From: Microcaldota archaeon
Lineage (GTDB): Archaea; Micrarchaeota; Micrarchaeia; Micrarchaeales; CABMGC01
Reading direction: 5' to 3'
DNA length: 15,994 nt
NCBI GenBank assembly: GCA_027328265.1
Contig: DAHVVD010000056.1
Coordinates: forward strand, 1-15,994
Positions within the stretch are counted from its first letter, which is position 1, and every line of letters starts with the position of its first letter. The translations under genes and the position numbers were made by a program. Shown piece after piece: positions 1-7,225 of the stretch. The notes under the pieces are model-generated. The model worked only from the letters and a program-made list of their open reading frames with translations, was not told the DNA's origin and ran no database searches.

Positions 1-336
1 ATAATCACGCTTACAGACCTTTCAGGTGCAGAGACGATAGCGGTGGGAAGCGGAGGCATGGTGGTCGAGGCTGACCACGAGGAAGGCTCGCCTTTCGCTG
101 CGACGCAGGCAGCATACAGGGTTGCTGCGACAGCTCTCGAAAAAGGAATCACTCACATAAACATAAAGATAAGGGCTCCTGGAGGGCATGGATCAAAAAC
201 CCCTGGGCACGGCGCGCAGTCAGTGGTCAGGGCGCTAGCAAGGAGCGGATTCAGGATCGGGAGCATAGAGGACGTCACTCCTATACCGACAGATACCACA
301 AAGAGACCAGGCGGAAGGAGAGGAAGAAGAGTATAG
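1..336 (+). CDS. rpsK: 30S ribosomal protein uS11 (partial, 5' end outside window)
   Basis: This is the C-terminal 111 residues of uS11, a small-subunit protein of the platform that contacts 16S rRNA near the mRNA exit. The reading frame is open from base 1, so the start lies upstream of the window. The visible part opens with ITLTDLSGAETIA and continues with GSGGMVVEADHEEGSPFAA, both typical of archaeal/eukaryotic uS11. It ends with the family signature IRAPGGHGSKTPGHGAQSVV, then a basic tail (KRPGGRRGRRV). Archaeal uS11 is about 130 residues, so roughly 20 are missing. In many archaea rpsK is followed by rpoD and rpl18e; here the next gene is a DUF62-like gene with its own promoter, so this appears to be the end of the ribosomal operon. 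Identity is very secure. Confidence 0.97.
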   Translation: MITLTDLSGAETIAVGSGGMVVEADHEEGSPFAATQAAYRVAATALEKGITHINIKIRAPGGHGSKTPGHGAQSVVRALARSGFRIGSIEDVTPIPTDTTKRPGGRRGRRV

Positions 337-358
337 CTTTTCCTAACAGAAGGGATGG

Positions 359-375
359 AGATAAAAGGGTTATCT
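359..375 (+). promoter_or_regulatory. TATA box embedded in a 6-bp inverted repeat upstream of the DUF62 gene
   Basis: The element gataaaagg (about 360-368) is centred about 26 nt before the ATG at 390, the spacing expected for a leaderless archaeal transcript. It sits inside a perfect inverted repeat: AGATAA (359-364), a 5-nt spacer, then TTATCT (370-375). A repressor bound there would block TBP/TFB. The promoter role is inferred from spacing; the operator role is speculative. Confidence 0.5.
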
Positions 376-389
376 GCGATTTCATAAAC

Positions 390-1199
390 ATGGAAAACAT
401 ACCGATGATATTCATAGTAGGGGATTATGGCGCGGGTGATCTTGCCTTTTCTGAAGTAAAGGTCAAGATAAGGTCGCGGATACGGCATGCGGATATGGAA
501 TACGTTAGCGTGCCTCCGTTCAGCACTGTTGCCACTGGCTTCTGCATATACCAGCTTGTGCTGGACTGGAAAGGCGAGAAGGAAGAGTATCCTCCCTATA
601 TCTTTTCAAACACAGCTCCGCGCAGAGACAACCCGAATCCGAGAAAAGAGAATGAGGGAGAAGGCCTTGTCTATGCAAAACTGGACAACGGAGAGGAGAT
701 ACTCGCAGTCAATTCTGGCAGCACTCTCTCTTTTGTAAAGGAGAAGATTAAGGATCTTAGGGCAGTAAATGTCGCGACAAGAGGGTCGCAGTTCAGATCA
801 AGAGACAAGTTCCCTAGGGCAGTGGCAGCCATTGTAAACGGGGACTATTCGATACTTGGAAAAAAGCTTGACAAGAAGAAGATTCCCAAGCCGGAGAGGG
901 ACGTGATAGCATACATCGACGGATACGGCAACCTGAAGCTCACCACAAGATTATCTGAGATGCAATTCAAGTACGGAGACAAGGTCAGCATCGAGATATC
1001 AGGAAAGACGCTCTCAGGAGCCTATGCCGAGGACATGTTCGGCGTAAAAGAAGGGGAGCTTGTAATCTCGCAGGGATCATCAGGTCCTTTGAAAGATAGG
1101 TTCATGCAGGTGAGTATAAGACTAGGCAATGCATGGGAAAGGTTCGGAAGACCTAAAGTAGAAGAGAAAATCTCGGTAAGAAGGATAGCTAACATCTGA
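390..1199 (+). CDS. Divergent DUF62 family protein (SAM hydroxide adenosyltransferase / SAM hydrolase-like)
   Basis: 269 residues, the usual DUF62 length. Family members cleave S-adenosylmethionine to adenosine and methionine; fluorinase and chlorinase are relatives. The N-terminus (FIVGDYGAGDLAFSEVKVKI, residues 8-27) corresponds to the family opening TDFG..D. The C-terminal beta domain carries VIAYIDGYGNLKLTT (172-186), matching 'lYIDrFGN..tNi', and ISQGSSGPL (226-234) followed by a segment resembling the family's 'EIAv..GnA' region. The middle is divergent. The 'DPGVGT.RR' loop is replaced by FSNTAPRR (72-79). The 'TFHGRD.FaP.AA' motif reads QFRSRDKFPRAVAA (134-147), with Arg136 where the catalytic His is expected. 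The fold assignment is good; the ancestral activity is doubtful. ATG 390 is supported by the TATA box 26 nt upstream. An in-frame ATG at 405 is an alternative start. Confidence 0.65.
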   Translation: MENIPMIFIVGDYGAGDLAFSEVKVKIRSRIRHADMEYVSVPPFSTVATGFCIYQLVLDWKGEKEEYPPYIFSNTAPRRDNPNPRKENEGEGLVYAKLDNGEEILAVNSGSTLSFVKEKIKDLRAVNVATRGSQFRSRDKFPRAVAAIVNGDYSILGKKLDKKKIPKPERDVIAYIDGYGNLKLTTRLSEMQFKYGDKVSIEISGKTLSGAYAEDMFGVKEGELVISQGSSGPLKDRFMQVSIRLGNAWERFGRPKVEEKISVRRIANI

Positions 1200-1218
1200 T
1201 CTGGTATATTGAAAATTG

Positions 1219-3087
1219 CTACTGCACTGGAGGGCATCTAACCTGTATATTGGTGTCGTCTTCGAGGCATCCTAAGGAGAAGCTACCGCCTCCATTATTA
1301 AAGTTAGAGCTGTATTCAGCGGTTTCTGTCGCAGAATTTGTCAGGATAAATTCTCCAGTTGCTGCGTTGCCTGTGTAGGCTGAACCTGTCCATCCATTGA
1401 AGATAGCCCTTCCAGATCTGGTCGCCTGAGTTATCTCAATATTTGAGCCGCATGGATAGTAGGTTGTTGTGTTGGCTCCGCTTATTACATTGCTTCCCAA
1501 AATCTGTGAGTAAGCATACCCAGCAAACCCTGGGCTTGTTTCCATAGTTAGGGGTATTTGGATCTGCCCGAAGTTTGCTGTCTCGATTATATTGCTGTTC
1601 ATAGTAACGGTGGGAGAAGGCTGGGAACCAGAGTAGCTTCCCGTGCCTGAGCCGCTCCAGCTAGAGAAGGTATAGCATGAACCTGTAGTGTTTGCTGCTG
1701 AGATGCTTACCGGGGTGCCTGCAGGATAAGCGCCTCCGTTAGATATGGTGACTGCACCAGAAGGGCAGGCCTGTCCATTGCAGAGGCTGTTCACAATGAG
1801 CTGGTATGTATTGGGCGGCTGGTTGGACGGCTGGTTGAAGTTGGCTGTTTCTGTTATAGAAGCCTTTCCAAGAGTTATTGTGGCTGGGTCGTTCGTACCT
1901 GAATAGCTTCCAGTGCCTGAGCCGCTCCAGGAGTTGAATGTGTAGCCGCTATTCGCGATCGCGTTTATTGTGTAAGTTCCGAGAGGATACCAGCCTCCCG
2001 AAGGCAGGACAGTGCCGCCGTTGGGGGGATTGGAGGCCATTGTCAGATATGCCTGGGTCAGGTAATTTGCTGTCACAGTGCATCTTGAACTTGTATAGAT
2101 GGAGCCTGCCTGGGAGGTTGCGCCGCAGCCGCTTATCGATGAATAGAAATATCTCAATCCTGATGGGGCAGATATGGAGGAGTTGTAGTCGTACACTGCC
2201 GGTGAGAATTGCGACGTCTGTATAGCCACAGGGAGAGTTGGGTATTCAATATTGTTCAATAGAAGGATGTTGGCGCCTGTGTTTATCGACTGGTTTGTAT
2301 TGAAGGTTATGCCTGCGGATGGAGTGAAGGCAAAGATGCTGGAATTGGAACAAAGGAATGATGACACCTTAATCTTGACGTTGCCTGAACTCTGGCTTGT
2401 AATGTAGGAAAGCGCGAGACCGTTGTTTCCGGTGTTTACATATTGGGGCGAGAATGAGGATGTGGATGTATTGACTGTGAAGTTGACTGTCCCTCCTGTT
2501 ACTGGATGACCTGAGATGTTCAATTGAGTTATGATTGTATAGGTCACCTTGGAAGCAGTTATGTTTGGAGAGGCGACGCGCCAAATAAATAGCGAACATT
2601 GTGGAGATATGGGTTTGGCGACGTGTGTGGAGAATGTTCCTGCATATGTCTGCTGAAGGGGTGAGGTGCAGATGCCATTCGTGCCGCCAGAGCAGATTAC
2701 AGTTGTGAGAGATAGGTTGCCGCTTGATAGTTGGTTGATGTTCAGCTTATTTGTGGAGGTTAGCACACACTCGATGAGTCCGCCGGGAAGCACGAAGTTT
2801 GGAGTGCAGGATGAGGAGAGAGTGCCGGTGGCCGAGGAATTCATGGTGAGCGAGGGATTCTCTATCGAGTACTGCTGCGAATTGGAGAGCAGAATCACCG
2901 CCTGGGTGCCTGCGGAGTTTGAGCCTATGGAGACCTGCTTGCACGTCACATAGCTGGAGAAGACGCAGCTTGAAGGTGCGGCCTGTGCAAAAGAGACGTA
3001 AGAGTAAAGTACGGCGGCTATGATTGCTATGATCAATAGCGCCATGCCATAGGTCGTCAGGTATTCTATGGCTGACTGTTCTTTCAT
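1219..3087 (-). CDS. Secreted pilin-like adhesin with class III signal peptide, Ig-like domain and InlB-B-like repeats
   Basis: 622 residues. The N-terminus MKEQSAIEYL plus a hydrophobic helix (residues 11-34) is an archaeal class III (type IV pilin-like) signal. Cleavage by the prepilin peptidase would fall between Glu3 and Gln4, leaving Glu at +5 of the mature chain. A Cys-bearing region follows (about 36-165), then a segment resembling an invasin-type Ig-like domain (about 172-244). Three diverged repeats of about 75-85 residues come next (about 346-418, 427-507, 511-593), each with a G/C-Y-T-F-x-S-W-S-G or F-N-G-W-T-G core and ending ETANF or ETAEY, as in divergent InlB B-repeat proteins. 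At least 11 N-x-S/T sequons are visible, consistent with an N-glycosylated surface protein. A TATA box lies 25 nt before ATG 3087. The ligand is unknown. Confidence 0.8.
   Translation of the reverse strand: MKEQSAIEYLTTYGMALLIIAIIAAVLYSYVSFAQAAPSSCVFSSYVTCKQVSIGSNSAGTQAVILLSNSQQYSIENPSLTMNSSATGTLSSSCTPNFVLPGGLIECVLTSTNKLNINQLSSGNLSLTTVICSGGTNGICTSPLQQTYAGTFSTHVAKPISPQCSLFIWRVASPNITASKVTYTIITQLNISGHPVTGGTVNFTVNTSTSSFSPQYVNTGNNGLALSYITSQSSGNVKIKVSSFLCSNSSIFAFTPSAGITFNTNQSINTGANILLLNNIEYPTLPVAIQTSQFSPAVYDYNSSISAPSGLRYFYSSISGCGATSQAGSIYTSSRCTVTANYLTQAYLTMASNPPNGGTVLPSGGWYPLGTYTINAIANSGYTFNSWSGSGTGSYSGTNDPATITLGKASITETANFNQPSNQPPNTYQLIVNSLCNGQACPSGAVTISNGGAYPAGTPVSISAANTTGSCYTFSSWSGSGTGSYSGSQPSPTVTMNSNIIETANFGQIQIPLTMETSPGFAGYAYSQILGSNVISGANTTTYYPCGSNIEITQATRSGRAIFNGWTGSAYTGNAATGEFILTNSATETAEYSSNFNNGGGSFSLGCLEDDTNIQVRCPPVQ
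1309..2052 (-). repeat. Three diverged InlB-B-like protein repeats in tandem
   Basis: Repeat units encode about residues 346-418 (1834-2052), 427-507 (1567-1809) and 511-593 (1309-1557) of the adhesin. The first two are closest; both contain SWSGSGTGSYSG and end ETANF. The DNA is nearly identical only over 27 nt, at 1634-1660 and 1904-1930 (one mismatch, period 270). The third unit is strongly diverged. Confidence 0.7.
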
Positions 3088-3107
3088 GTTCCCTTGATTC
3101 GCTGATC

Positions 3108-3116
3108 TTATTTAAA
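3108..3116 (-). promoter_or_regulatory. TATA box for the pilin-like adhesin gene
   Basis: On the minus strand GTTTAAATA is centred about 25 nt before ATG 3087, the spacing of a leaderless archaeal promoter. No Shine-Dalgarno sequence lies within 12 nt of the start codon. Confidence 0.5.
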
Positions 3117-3173
3117 CACCTCCTTGCCCCGCATTCTGCATCGACTGCTAATTCACTTTTATGCATCCTAACG

Positions 3174-3187
3174 AATATAAACTTATA
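3174..3187 (+). promoter_or_regulatory. TATA box for the split-barrel flavoprotein gene
   Basis: The stretch aatataaacttata is centred about 22-25 nt before the ATG at 3203. This decides the start: the upstream in-frame ATG at 3161 lies before the TATA box and would not be in a transcript initiated from it. Confidence 0.5.
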
Positions 3188-3202
3188 GGTAAATTACGTA
3201 TT

Positions 3203-3691
3203 ATGACATCATCCTATCTTTCCTACGGGGGAAAGGCGAAGGTAATAATAGAGAACAACAACTACATGGTGCTGGCCAGCTGTGCGGCTGAAGGGCAGTC
3301 ATGGGCATCGCCAGTCTTCTTCACCCACGATGGGAAATACGATCTCTATTTCCTATCAGCGGTTGATTCGCAGCACTGCAAGAACATCGCGAAGAACGGA
3401 AAGGTAGGCATAGCAATCTTCGACTCTACCCAAGGCCTAGGCTCATCTGACGGAGTGCAGATTATAGGCACAGTGTCTCCTGTTGACATGAAGGACCTGA
3501 AGAAGGTTATAGAACTCTATGTTGCAAAGCTCTTCCCCAGCTCGGATGTGCCTCCGACAGAGCGCTACAATCCAGAGGATTACGATGAAGCCTCGGAGAT
3601 GAGGTTCTACAAAGTGGAATTGAAGAAAGTATATATCACAGGGCCTGACAGGAGGGTCGAAATAGACCTTACTGAAGATAAAGAAGAGTAG
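3203..3691 (+). CDS. Pyridoxamine 5'-phosphate oxidase-like FMN-binding split-barrel protein
   Basis: 162 residues from ATG 3203. The chain shows the usual order of a small PNPOx-like flavin protein: NYMVLASCAAEGQSWASPVFF (20-40, first barrel strands), YDLYFLSAVDSQHCKNIAKN (46-65) and VGIAIFDSTQGLGSSDGVQI (68-87). These match the family pattern 'fvS..dSrH.rNi..n..VavaIfdst......gvqi.G'. Such proteins bind FMN or F420, or sometimes other cofactors; the substrate cannot be read from sequence. It is cytosolic, with no signal peptide or membrane segment. The acidic tail (TEDKEE) ends just before a T-rich tract. It stands alone, divergent from the adhesin and convergent with the polyprenol-kinase-like gene. 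The longer start at 3161 would add 14 residues not typical of the family. Confidence 0.75.
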   Translation: MTSSYLSYGGKAKVIIENNNYMVLASCAAEGQSWASPVFFTHDGKYDLYFLSAVDSQHCKNIAKNGKVGIAIFDSTQGLGSSDGVQIIGTVSPVDMKDLKKVIELYVAKLFPSSDVPPTERYNPEDYDEASEMRFYKVELKKVYITGPDRRVEIDLTEDKEE

Positions 3692-3695
3692 CTAC

Positions 3696-3709
3696 TCCTT
3701 TTCCTTTTT
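3696..3709 (+). terminator. T-rich terminator after the split-barrel gene
   Basis: The pyrimidine tract tccttttccttttt begins 5 nt after the stop codon at 3691. Archaeal RNA polymerase terminates at such T-rich tracts. The tract overlaps the stop codon of the convergent gene. An almost identical tract follows the SelB-like gene at 15096. Confidence 0.4.
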
Positions 3710-4634
3710 AGAGGGCTATAAGCCCAAGGTGCGCTGCAATTATGAAGAATGCAACCATCACAACCGCGACATCGAAGTTATCATCCAGATGCAGGGGCTG
3801 GCTCTCTGCAAATGCCGCCAAAAGCGCGACAGCGAATGAGATAGGCCCTATGAAGAAGTAGGAGATAAGGAGCACGGAGATAAAGTACGCAAAGGTTCCG
3901 CCTATGCTCTTCTTCTTGTTGTAGGGGAGGCGGGGTGTTTTGAGGTTTATTCCCACGAGGGTGGAGAACGAGTCGGCTATGAAGATCGCTGAGAAGACTG
4001 CTATTACGTAATTACCGGTGAGGAAGGATGCGGCGACAAGCGTGCCCATGGCAAGCCACCTCGCCCCCGACCCGAGTATTGCGCCAGGCCTCTCAAAGCT
4101 GTGGATTGTCCTTACCAGGCCGCTCTCCTTGCCTCTTATGGAATGATTGCCTAGCGCAGAGCCTGCAAGCACTATTGTTATTGTGATTATTGCTGCTGCT
4201 CCTATCGGCAGGAAGAGGAAGAGGCAGATGAAGAATATTCCTCCGGCTATCTGGATCAGGTTCCTCCAAGTCTCGTTGCCCTTGTGCATCGGGTTTACTT
4301 TTGGTATTTCTAGGTTTGAGCCGCTCAGCATTCCCAGAAATGCTGACTGGAGTATGAGTGACGCACCGAGAGGGTATTCGACGAATATGCAGAGCACCGC
4401 AATGGCTATGAAGAGGTAGCATTCCCTTCTGCTGTATGTGGAGATTATGGCGTTGAAGGTTATGAAGCTTGTCAGGAGTATGGCCTCGTTGGCATGTTCG
4501 TGGTAGAAGAGGAGTACGCTCAGGATGAGGATCACTGAGAAGATGAGCCATGGCCTGGTGCCCGAGATCTTAATCATTCTATAGGCGAAGATTGCCAGGC
4601 CGAGGAGGTAGAAGAATAGAAGGAAGAGGTCCAT
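3708..4634 (-). CDS. SEC59/VTE5-like polyprenol (dolichol/phytol) kinase family membrane protein
   Basis: 308 residues, almost entirely hydrophobic, with about eight or nine transmembrane helices. The C-terminal half carries family marks of the CTP-dependent lipid kinase/cytidylyltransferase group. These are Asp221 at the end of a helix (IFIADSFSTLVGINL), then KKSIGGTFAY (240-249) in place of the usual KKS.EGs, and AESQPLHLDDNF (276-287) in place of E.....iDN. Relatives phosphorylate dolichol or phytol with CTP at the membrane. It is the last gene of the uppS/DUF2070 block, which supports a role in polyprenyl phosphate supply. ATG 4634 lies 4 nt beyond the upstream stop. A TTG at 4646 would add 4 residues and overlap DUF2070. 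The exact substrate is unknown, and a DUF92 or CDP-lipid synthase relative is possible. Confidence 0.6.
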   Translation of the reverse strand: MDLFLLFFYLLGLAIFAYRMIKISGTRPWLIFSVILILSVLLFYHEHANEAILLTSFITFNAIISTYSRRECYLFIAIAVLCIFVEYPLGASLILQSAFLGMLSGSNLEIPKVNPMHKGNETWRNLIQIAGGIFFICLFLFLPIGAAAIITITIVLAGSALGNHSIRGKESGLVRTIHSFERPGAILGSGARWLAMGTLVAASFLTGNYVIAVFSAIFIADSFSTLVGINLKTPRLPYNKKKSIGGTFAYFISVLLISYFFIGPISFAVALLAAFAESQPLHLDDNFDVAVVMVAFFIIAAHLGLIAL

Positions 4635-4638
4635 TTGA

Positions 4639-6471
4639 TCACGCAAGATAGATTACCCAGGCTGCTATTATAACGCCAGCAGCTATGATTAAAGGCACCT
4701 TCCTCTTTCCGGTTCTTATCACCTCTCGGCTCACCTTTACCAGAGCGTCCTCGGTGCCCCTGCCCCAGACCTTGAAGTCCTTGACCTCAACGCTCGAATA
4801 GGAGCATGATACTTTCTCCATGCTCTTTATGGCGCTCGCTACCAGCTTGTCGAGTGTCGGAATCACCTCGCTTGGCTTAGTCTCCCTTCCCAGCACATTG
4901 CTTGCAGGTAACGCTATGGTGTTTACTGAGTGCGTATCTGTGGTGCAGACCTCTGCATCGAGTCCGAATCTCTCCTTGAGGTGTCCCAGCACTTCAGCGC
5001 GGAAGCTTGGGAGCATGTTGTTGGCATCGAAGTACATGATGCAGAATTTCTTCCTGCCGAACCCGAAGACTCCTACGCTGGTGTAGCCCTCGCCCATATC
5101 GTGCTTCTTCACTATCCTTGAGAGACGCTCGGATGACGCACCGAATGAAAGCGGCCTCTTTGCCGATTCGTTGTGCAGCATTTTGTCTATGGCGCGCTCG
5201 TACATCGGCACGTACTTGCTGTCAGGCTGTATGCCGTTAAGCTCTGAGGCATAGGCAGATTCGATCCTTGAGTTATGCGCGTCTATTAGCATGACGTTCC
5301 TGAATTTTTTTCTGGCAATTCCTGCAAACCTTTCTCCTATATCTCTGGAAATGTCCTCAGTTACTAGCGGGGCTTTTGTAAGGGCAAGTATGCATGAGTC
5401 GTTCATATGCACGCCTATCGCACTGCACGGGCCGTCCCTACCTACAGAAATGTTTCCATATGATGGCTTGAATGATGATTTTGGCAGGTTTGCTACTCCT
5501 TCTGCTATGGTGTTCGACATCCTGTATATCTGCTGCGTGCTAACCGGGTTGTCCTCGAAGCCTACAGCGCCGTGTGTTATGAATGGCACAGTCCTGAATT
5601 CCTCCTCGAGCTTCCTGCCTATCCTCTGCGTGGCTACGCTCCCTCCTATGTCGTGGAACGGACCGTAATGTATCTCGGGGTTCACGAAGATCGCCTTGTA
5701 TCCCTTTCTCCCCCTAAGGGCTAGGATGCCAACCTTGATGTCCTTCTTCACTCCTGTCGACTTCAGATCGCCGTCCTTTGTGATGTCGTACATCCACTGG
5801 TTTACCATTGCTGTTAGCAGATCAACGCCGCTGAGGTTCAGTTCCCTCTTGGCTGGCTTGTCCATTATATAGAGTATTACATAGCCGACAAACATGAAGA
5901 CTATCATGCCTCCCCAGAGCTTTACCAGCGTAGAGCCGACTGGTGGAGAGATTCCGAAAAGGTACTTGCTCACCGGCAGAAAAAGAAGCACGTTTACAAC
6001 TGGCTGGAATGCCGCGGTGACTATCTGCGTACGCCTCTGGTTCATCACCACCCTGTTCACCAAGAACCAGTAGCCATAGATGAAGGCGTTGAGGAGTATT
6101 ATGAAAAGGTAGGCGAGGATGTAGTTGTGCAGGAGGGAGAATAAGGCGGAGTCCATTATGACGAAACATGAATAGAGAAAGGATATTGCAAGTACGCCGA
6201 AGAAGGCATGCTTGAGCTTCATGCCTCTCTTTACCGCCTTTATGAAGAATACGGTGAGCATGCTGGGGATCGTTATTGCGATTATTCCCAGGCTCACCCC
6301 TGAAAGCAGCCAGGAGAGCTGAGCGGCTTGGTGAAGGTGCACAAAGAAGCTTGATACTATGCCAGTGACTACTCCTAGTATCACAAAAAGGACTGCCTGA
6401 ACTCCGCTCTTAGGCGCCTCTATGTTGAAGTACCTAGAGAAATGAGTGATGTCATGGTTACGGTCAGGCAT
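4639..6471 (-). CDS. DUF2070 / COG3356 membrane protein (predicted lipid hydrolase of the neutral ceramidase superfamily)
   Basis: 610 residues. Six or seven transmembrane helices occupy about residues 22-203, a soluble domain spans about 215-585, and one more helix (KVPLIIAAGVIIAAWVIYLA, 591-610) closes the chain. The soluble domain has the family hallmarks NPEIHYGPFHDIGGS (264-278), FITHGAVGFEDNP (297-309), LIDAHNSR (395-402) and TDTHSVN (511-517). His268, His273, His300, Asp397/His399 and Asp512/His514 are candidate metal ligands. The family is widespread in archaea and biochemically uncharacterised; COG3356 describes it as a putative membrane-associated lipid hydrolase. It sits between a cis-prenyltransferase and a polyprenol-kinase-like gene, suggesting it acts on polyprenyl-linked or amide lipids. 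A strong Shine-Dalgarno (GGAGG) lies 4 nt before the start. Confidence 0.8.
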   Translation of the reverse strand: MPDRNHDITHFSRYFNIEAPKSGVQAVLFVILGVVTGIVSSFFVHLHQAAQLSWLLSGVSLGIIAITIPSMLTVFFIKAVKRGMKLKHAFFGVLAISFLYSCFVIMDSALFSLLHNYILAYLFIILLNAFIYGYWFLVNRVVMNQRRTQIVTAAFQPVVNVLLFLPVSKYLFGISPPVGSTLVKLWGGMIVFMFVGYVILYIMDKPAKRELNLSGVDLLTAMVNQWMYDITKDGDLKSTGVKKDIKVGILALRGRKGYKAIFVNPEIHYGPFHDIGGSVATQRIGRKLEEEFRTVPFITHGAVGFEDNPVSTQQIYRMSNTIAEGVANLPKSSFKPSYGNISVGRDGPCSAIGVHMNDSCILALTKAPLVTEDISRDIGERFAGIARKKFRNVMLIDAHNSRIESAYASELNGIQPDSKYVPMYERAIDKMLHNESAKRPLSFGASSERLSRIVKKHDMGEGYTSVGVFGFGRKKFCIMYFDANNMLPSFRAEVLGHLKERFGLDAEVCTTDTHSVNTIALPASNVLGRETKPSEVIPTLDKLVASAIKSMEKVSCSYSSVEVKDFKVWGRGTEDALVKVSREVIRTGKRKVPLIIAAGVIIAAWVIYLA

Positions 6472-6475
6472 TAAA

Positions 6476-6480
6476 CCTCC
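6476..6480 (-). promoter_or_regulatory. Strong Shine-Dalgarno of the DUF2070 gene in the uppS-DUF2070 junction
   Basis: GGAGG followed by TTTA and ATG (6471) lies within the 11-nt gap after the uppS stop. Leading genes here lack a close Shine-Dalgarno, so this site marks DUF2070 as an internal operon cistron. Confidence 0.6.
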
Positions 6481-6482
6481 GT

Positions 6483-7181
6483 CTACCTGCCGAACCTCCT
6501 CTGCCTCCTGCTGTAGTCAAGGAGGGCCTTGTGGAGGTCCTTCTTCGTGAAGTCCGGCCAGAGTTTTTTAGAGAAGTAGAGCTCCGAGTAACCAGTCTGC
6601 CATGGCATGAAGCCGGAAAGCCTCTGCTCTCCTGACGTCCTTATCACAAAATCTATCTGGGGTATAGCCTTGGAAAGGAGATAGCCCTGGAAGAGCTCGT
6701 CACTCATAAGCGTTGCGTCCTTTACCCTTTTGAGGGCTCCTTTGACCGCGTGGATTATGTCGTCATGGCCGCCGTAGCCGATTATCATGTTTATGACATG
6801 CTCCTTGTGCCTGCTTGTCTCGTTCTCAAGTTTCTCCAGAGCCAACCTGAGATCCTTAGGGAGCAGCTTCTTGTTGCCTACGACCTTGAGCCTTGTCTTG
6901 TTCCTGTGAAGTTTTGCGAGTATCGACTTGTCTGTCGCAGCCCTCTTGTATATCTTGAAAAGAGTCTCTGTTTCCGTCTTATTTCTGCTCAGGTTCTCGG
7001 TTGAGAGCGCCCATACAGCTATGCTGCTGATCCCATACTGGATGCACCACTCGCTGAAGTTGATGAACTTCTTCACGCCCAGATCGTATCCACTGAGGAT
7101 CGAGAAGCGGTGAGACTTAGCCCATCTCCGATTCCCATCAGGGATAAGCGCAAGTGTCTTGGGCAGCTGTTTAGGTCGCAT
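6483..7181 (-). CDS. uppS: Cis-prenyltransferase: (di)trans,polycis-polyprenyl diphosphate synthase
   Basis: 232 residues. It condenses isopentenyl diphosphate onto an allylic primer to make the long polyprenyl (dolichyl-type) diphosphate carrier used for glycan assembly at the membrane. Diagnostic motifs are present in order: IPDGNRRWA (13-21, Asp15 the Mg-binding catalytic Asp), WALSTENLSR (57-66), GYGGHDDI (135-142, usually YGGR.eI) and FVIRTSGEQRLSGFMPWQ (178-195). The last is followed by YSELYF and LWPDF. The basic C-terminus (SRRQRRFGR) is also typical. It is the first gene of a three-gene minus-strand block with gaps of 11 and 4 nt. A TATA-like box about 25 nt upstream suggests a leaderless mRNA from ATG 7181. 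Chain length of the product cannot be inferred. Confidence 0.93.
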   Translation of the reverse strand: MRPKQLPKTLALIPDGNRRWAKSHRFSILSGYDLGVKKFINFSEWCIQYGISSIAVWALSTENLSRNKTETETLFKIYKRAATDKSILAKLHRNKTRLKVVGNKKLLPKDLRLALEKLENETSRHKEHVINMIIGYGGHDDIIHAVKGALKRVKDATLMSDELFQGYLLSKAIPQIDFVIRTSGEQRLSGFMPWQTGYSELYFSKKLWPDFTKKDLHKALLDYSRRQRRFGR

Positions 7182-7200
7182 GAATACACTTATCTTATTC

Positions 7201-7210
7201 GTATTAAAAC
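7201..7210 (-). promoter_or_regulatory. TATA-like box of the uppS operon
   Basis: Minus-strand GTTTTAATAC is centred about 25 nt before ATG 7181. A second AT-rich candidate (TTATTTAATATCC) lies 10-20 nt further upstream, so the exact box is uncertain. The 145-bp divergent region 7182-7326 also holds the apt promoter and an inverted repeat at 7226-7245. Confidence 0.4.
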
Positions 7211-7225
7211 AAAGGATATTAAATA

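Noticed and set aside
1022..1237. Short minus-strand reading frame overlapping the 3' end of the DUF62 gene
   Set aside because: It is antisense to a well-supported gene, resembles no family I know and has no ribosome binding site; it is a shadow frame.
3117..3126. Perfect-looking Shine-Dalgarno (AAGGAGGTG) on the minus strand upstream of the adhesin
   Set aside because: It lies about 30 nt upstream of ATG 3087 and before the TATA box, so it would not be in the predicted transcript. No other start codon with a credible reading frame follows at normal spacing.
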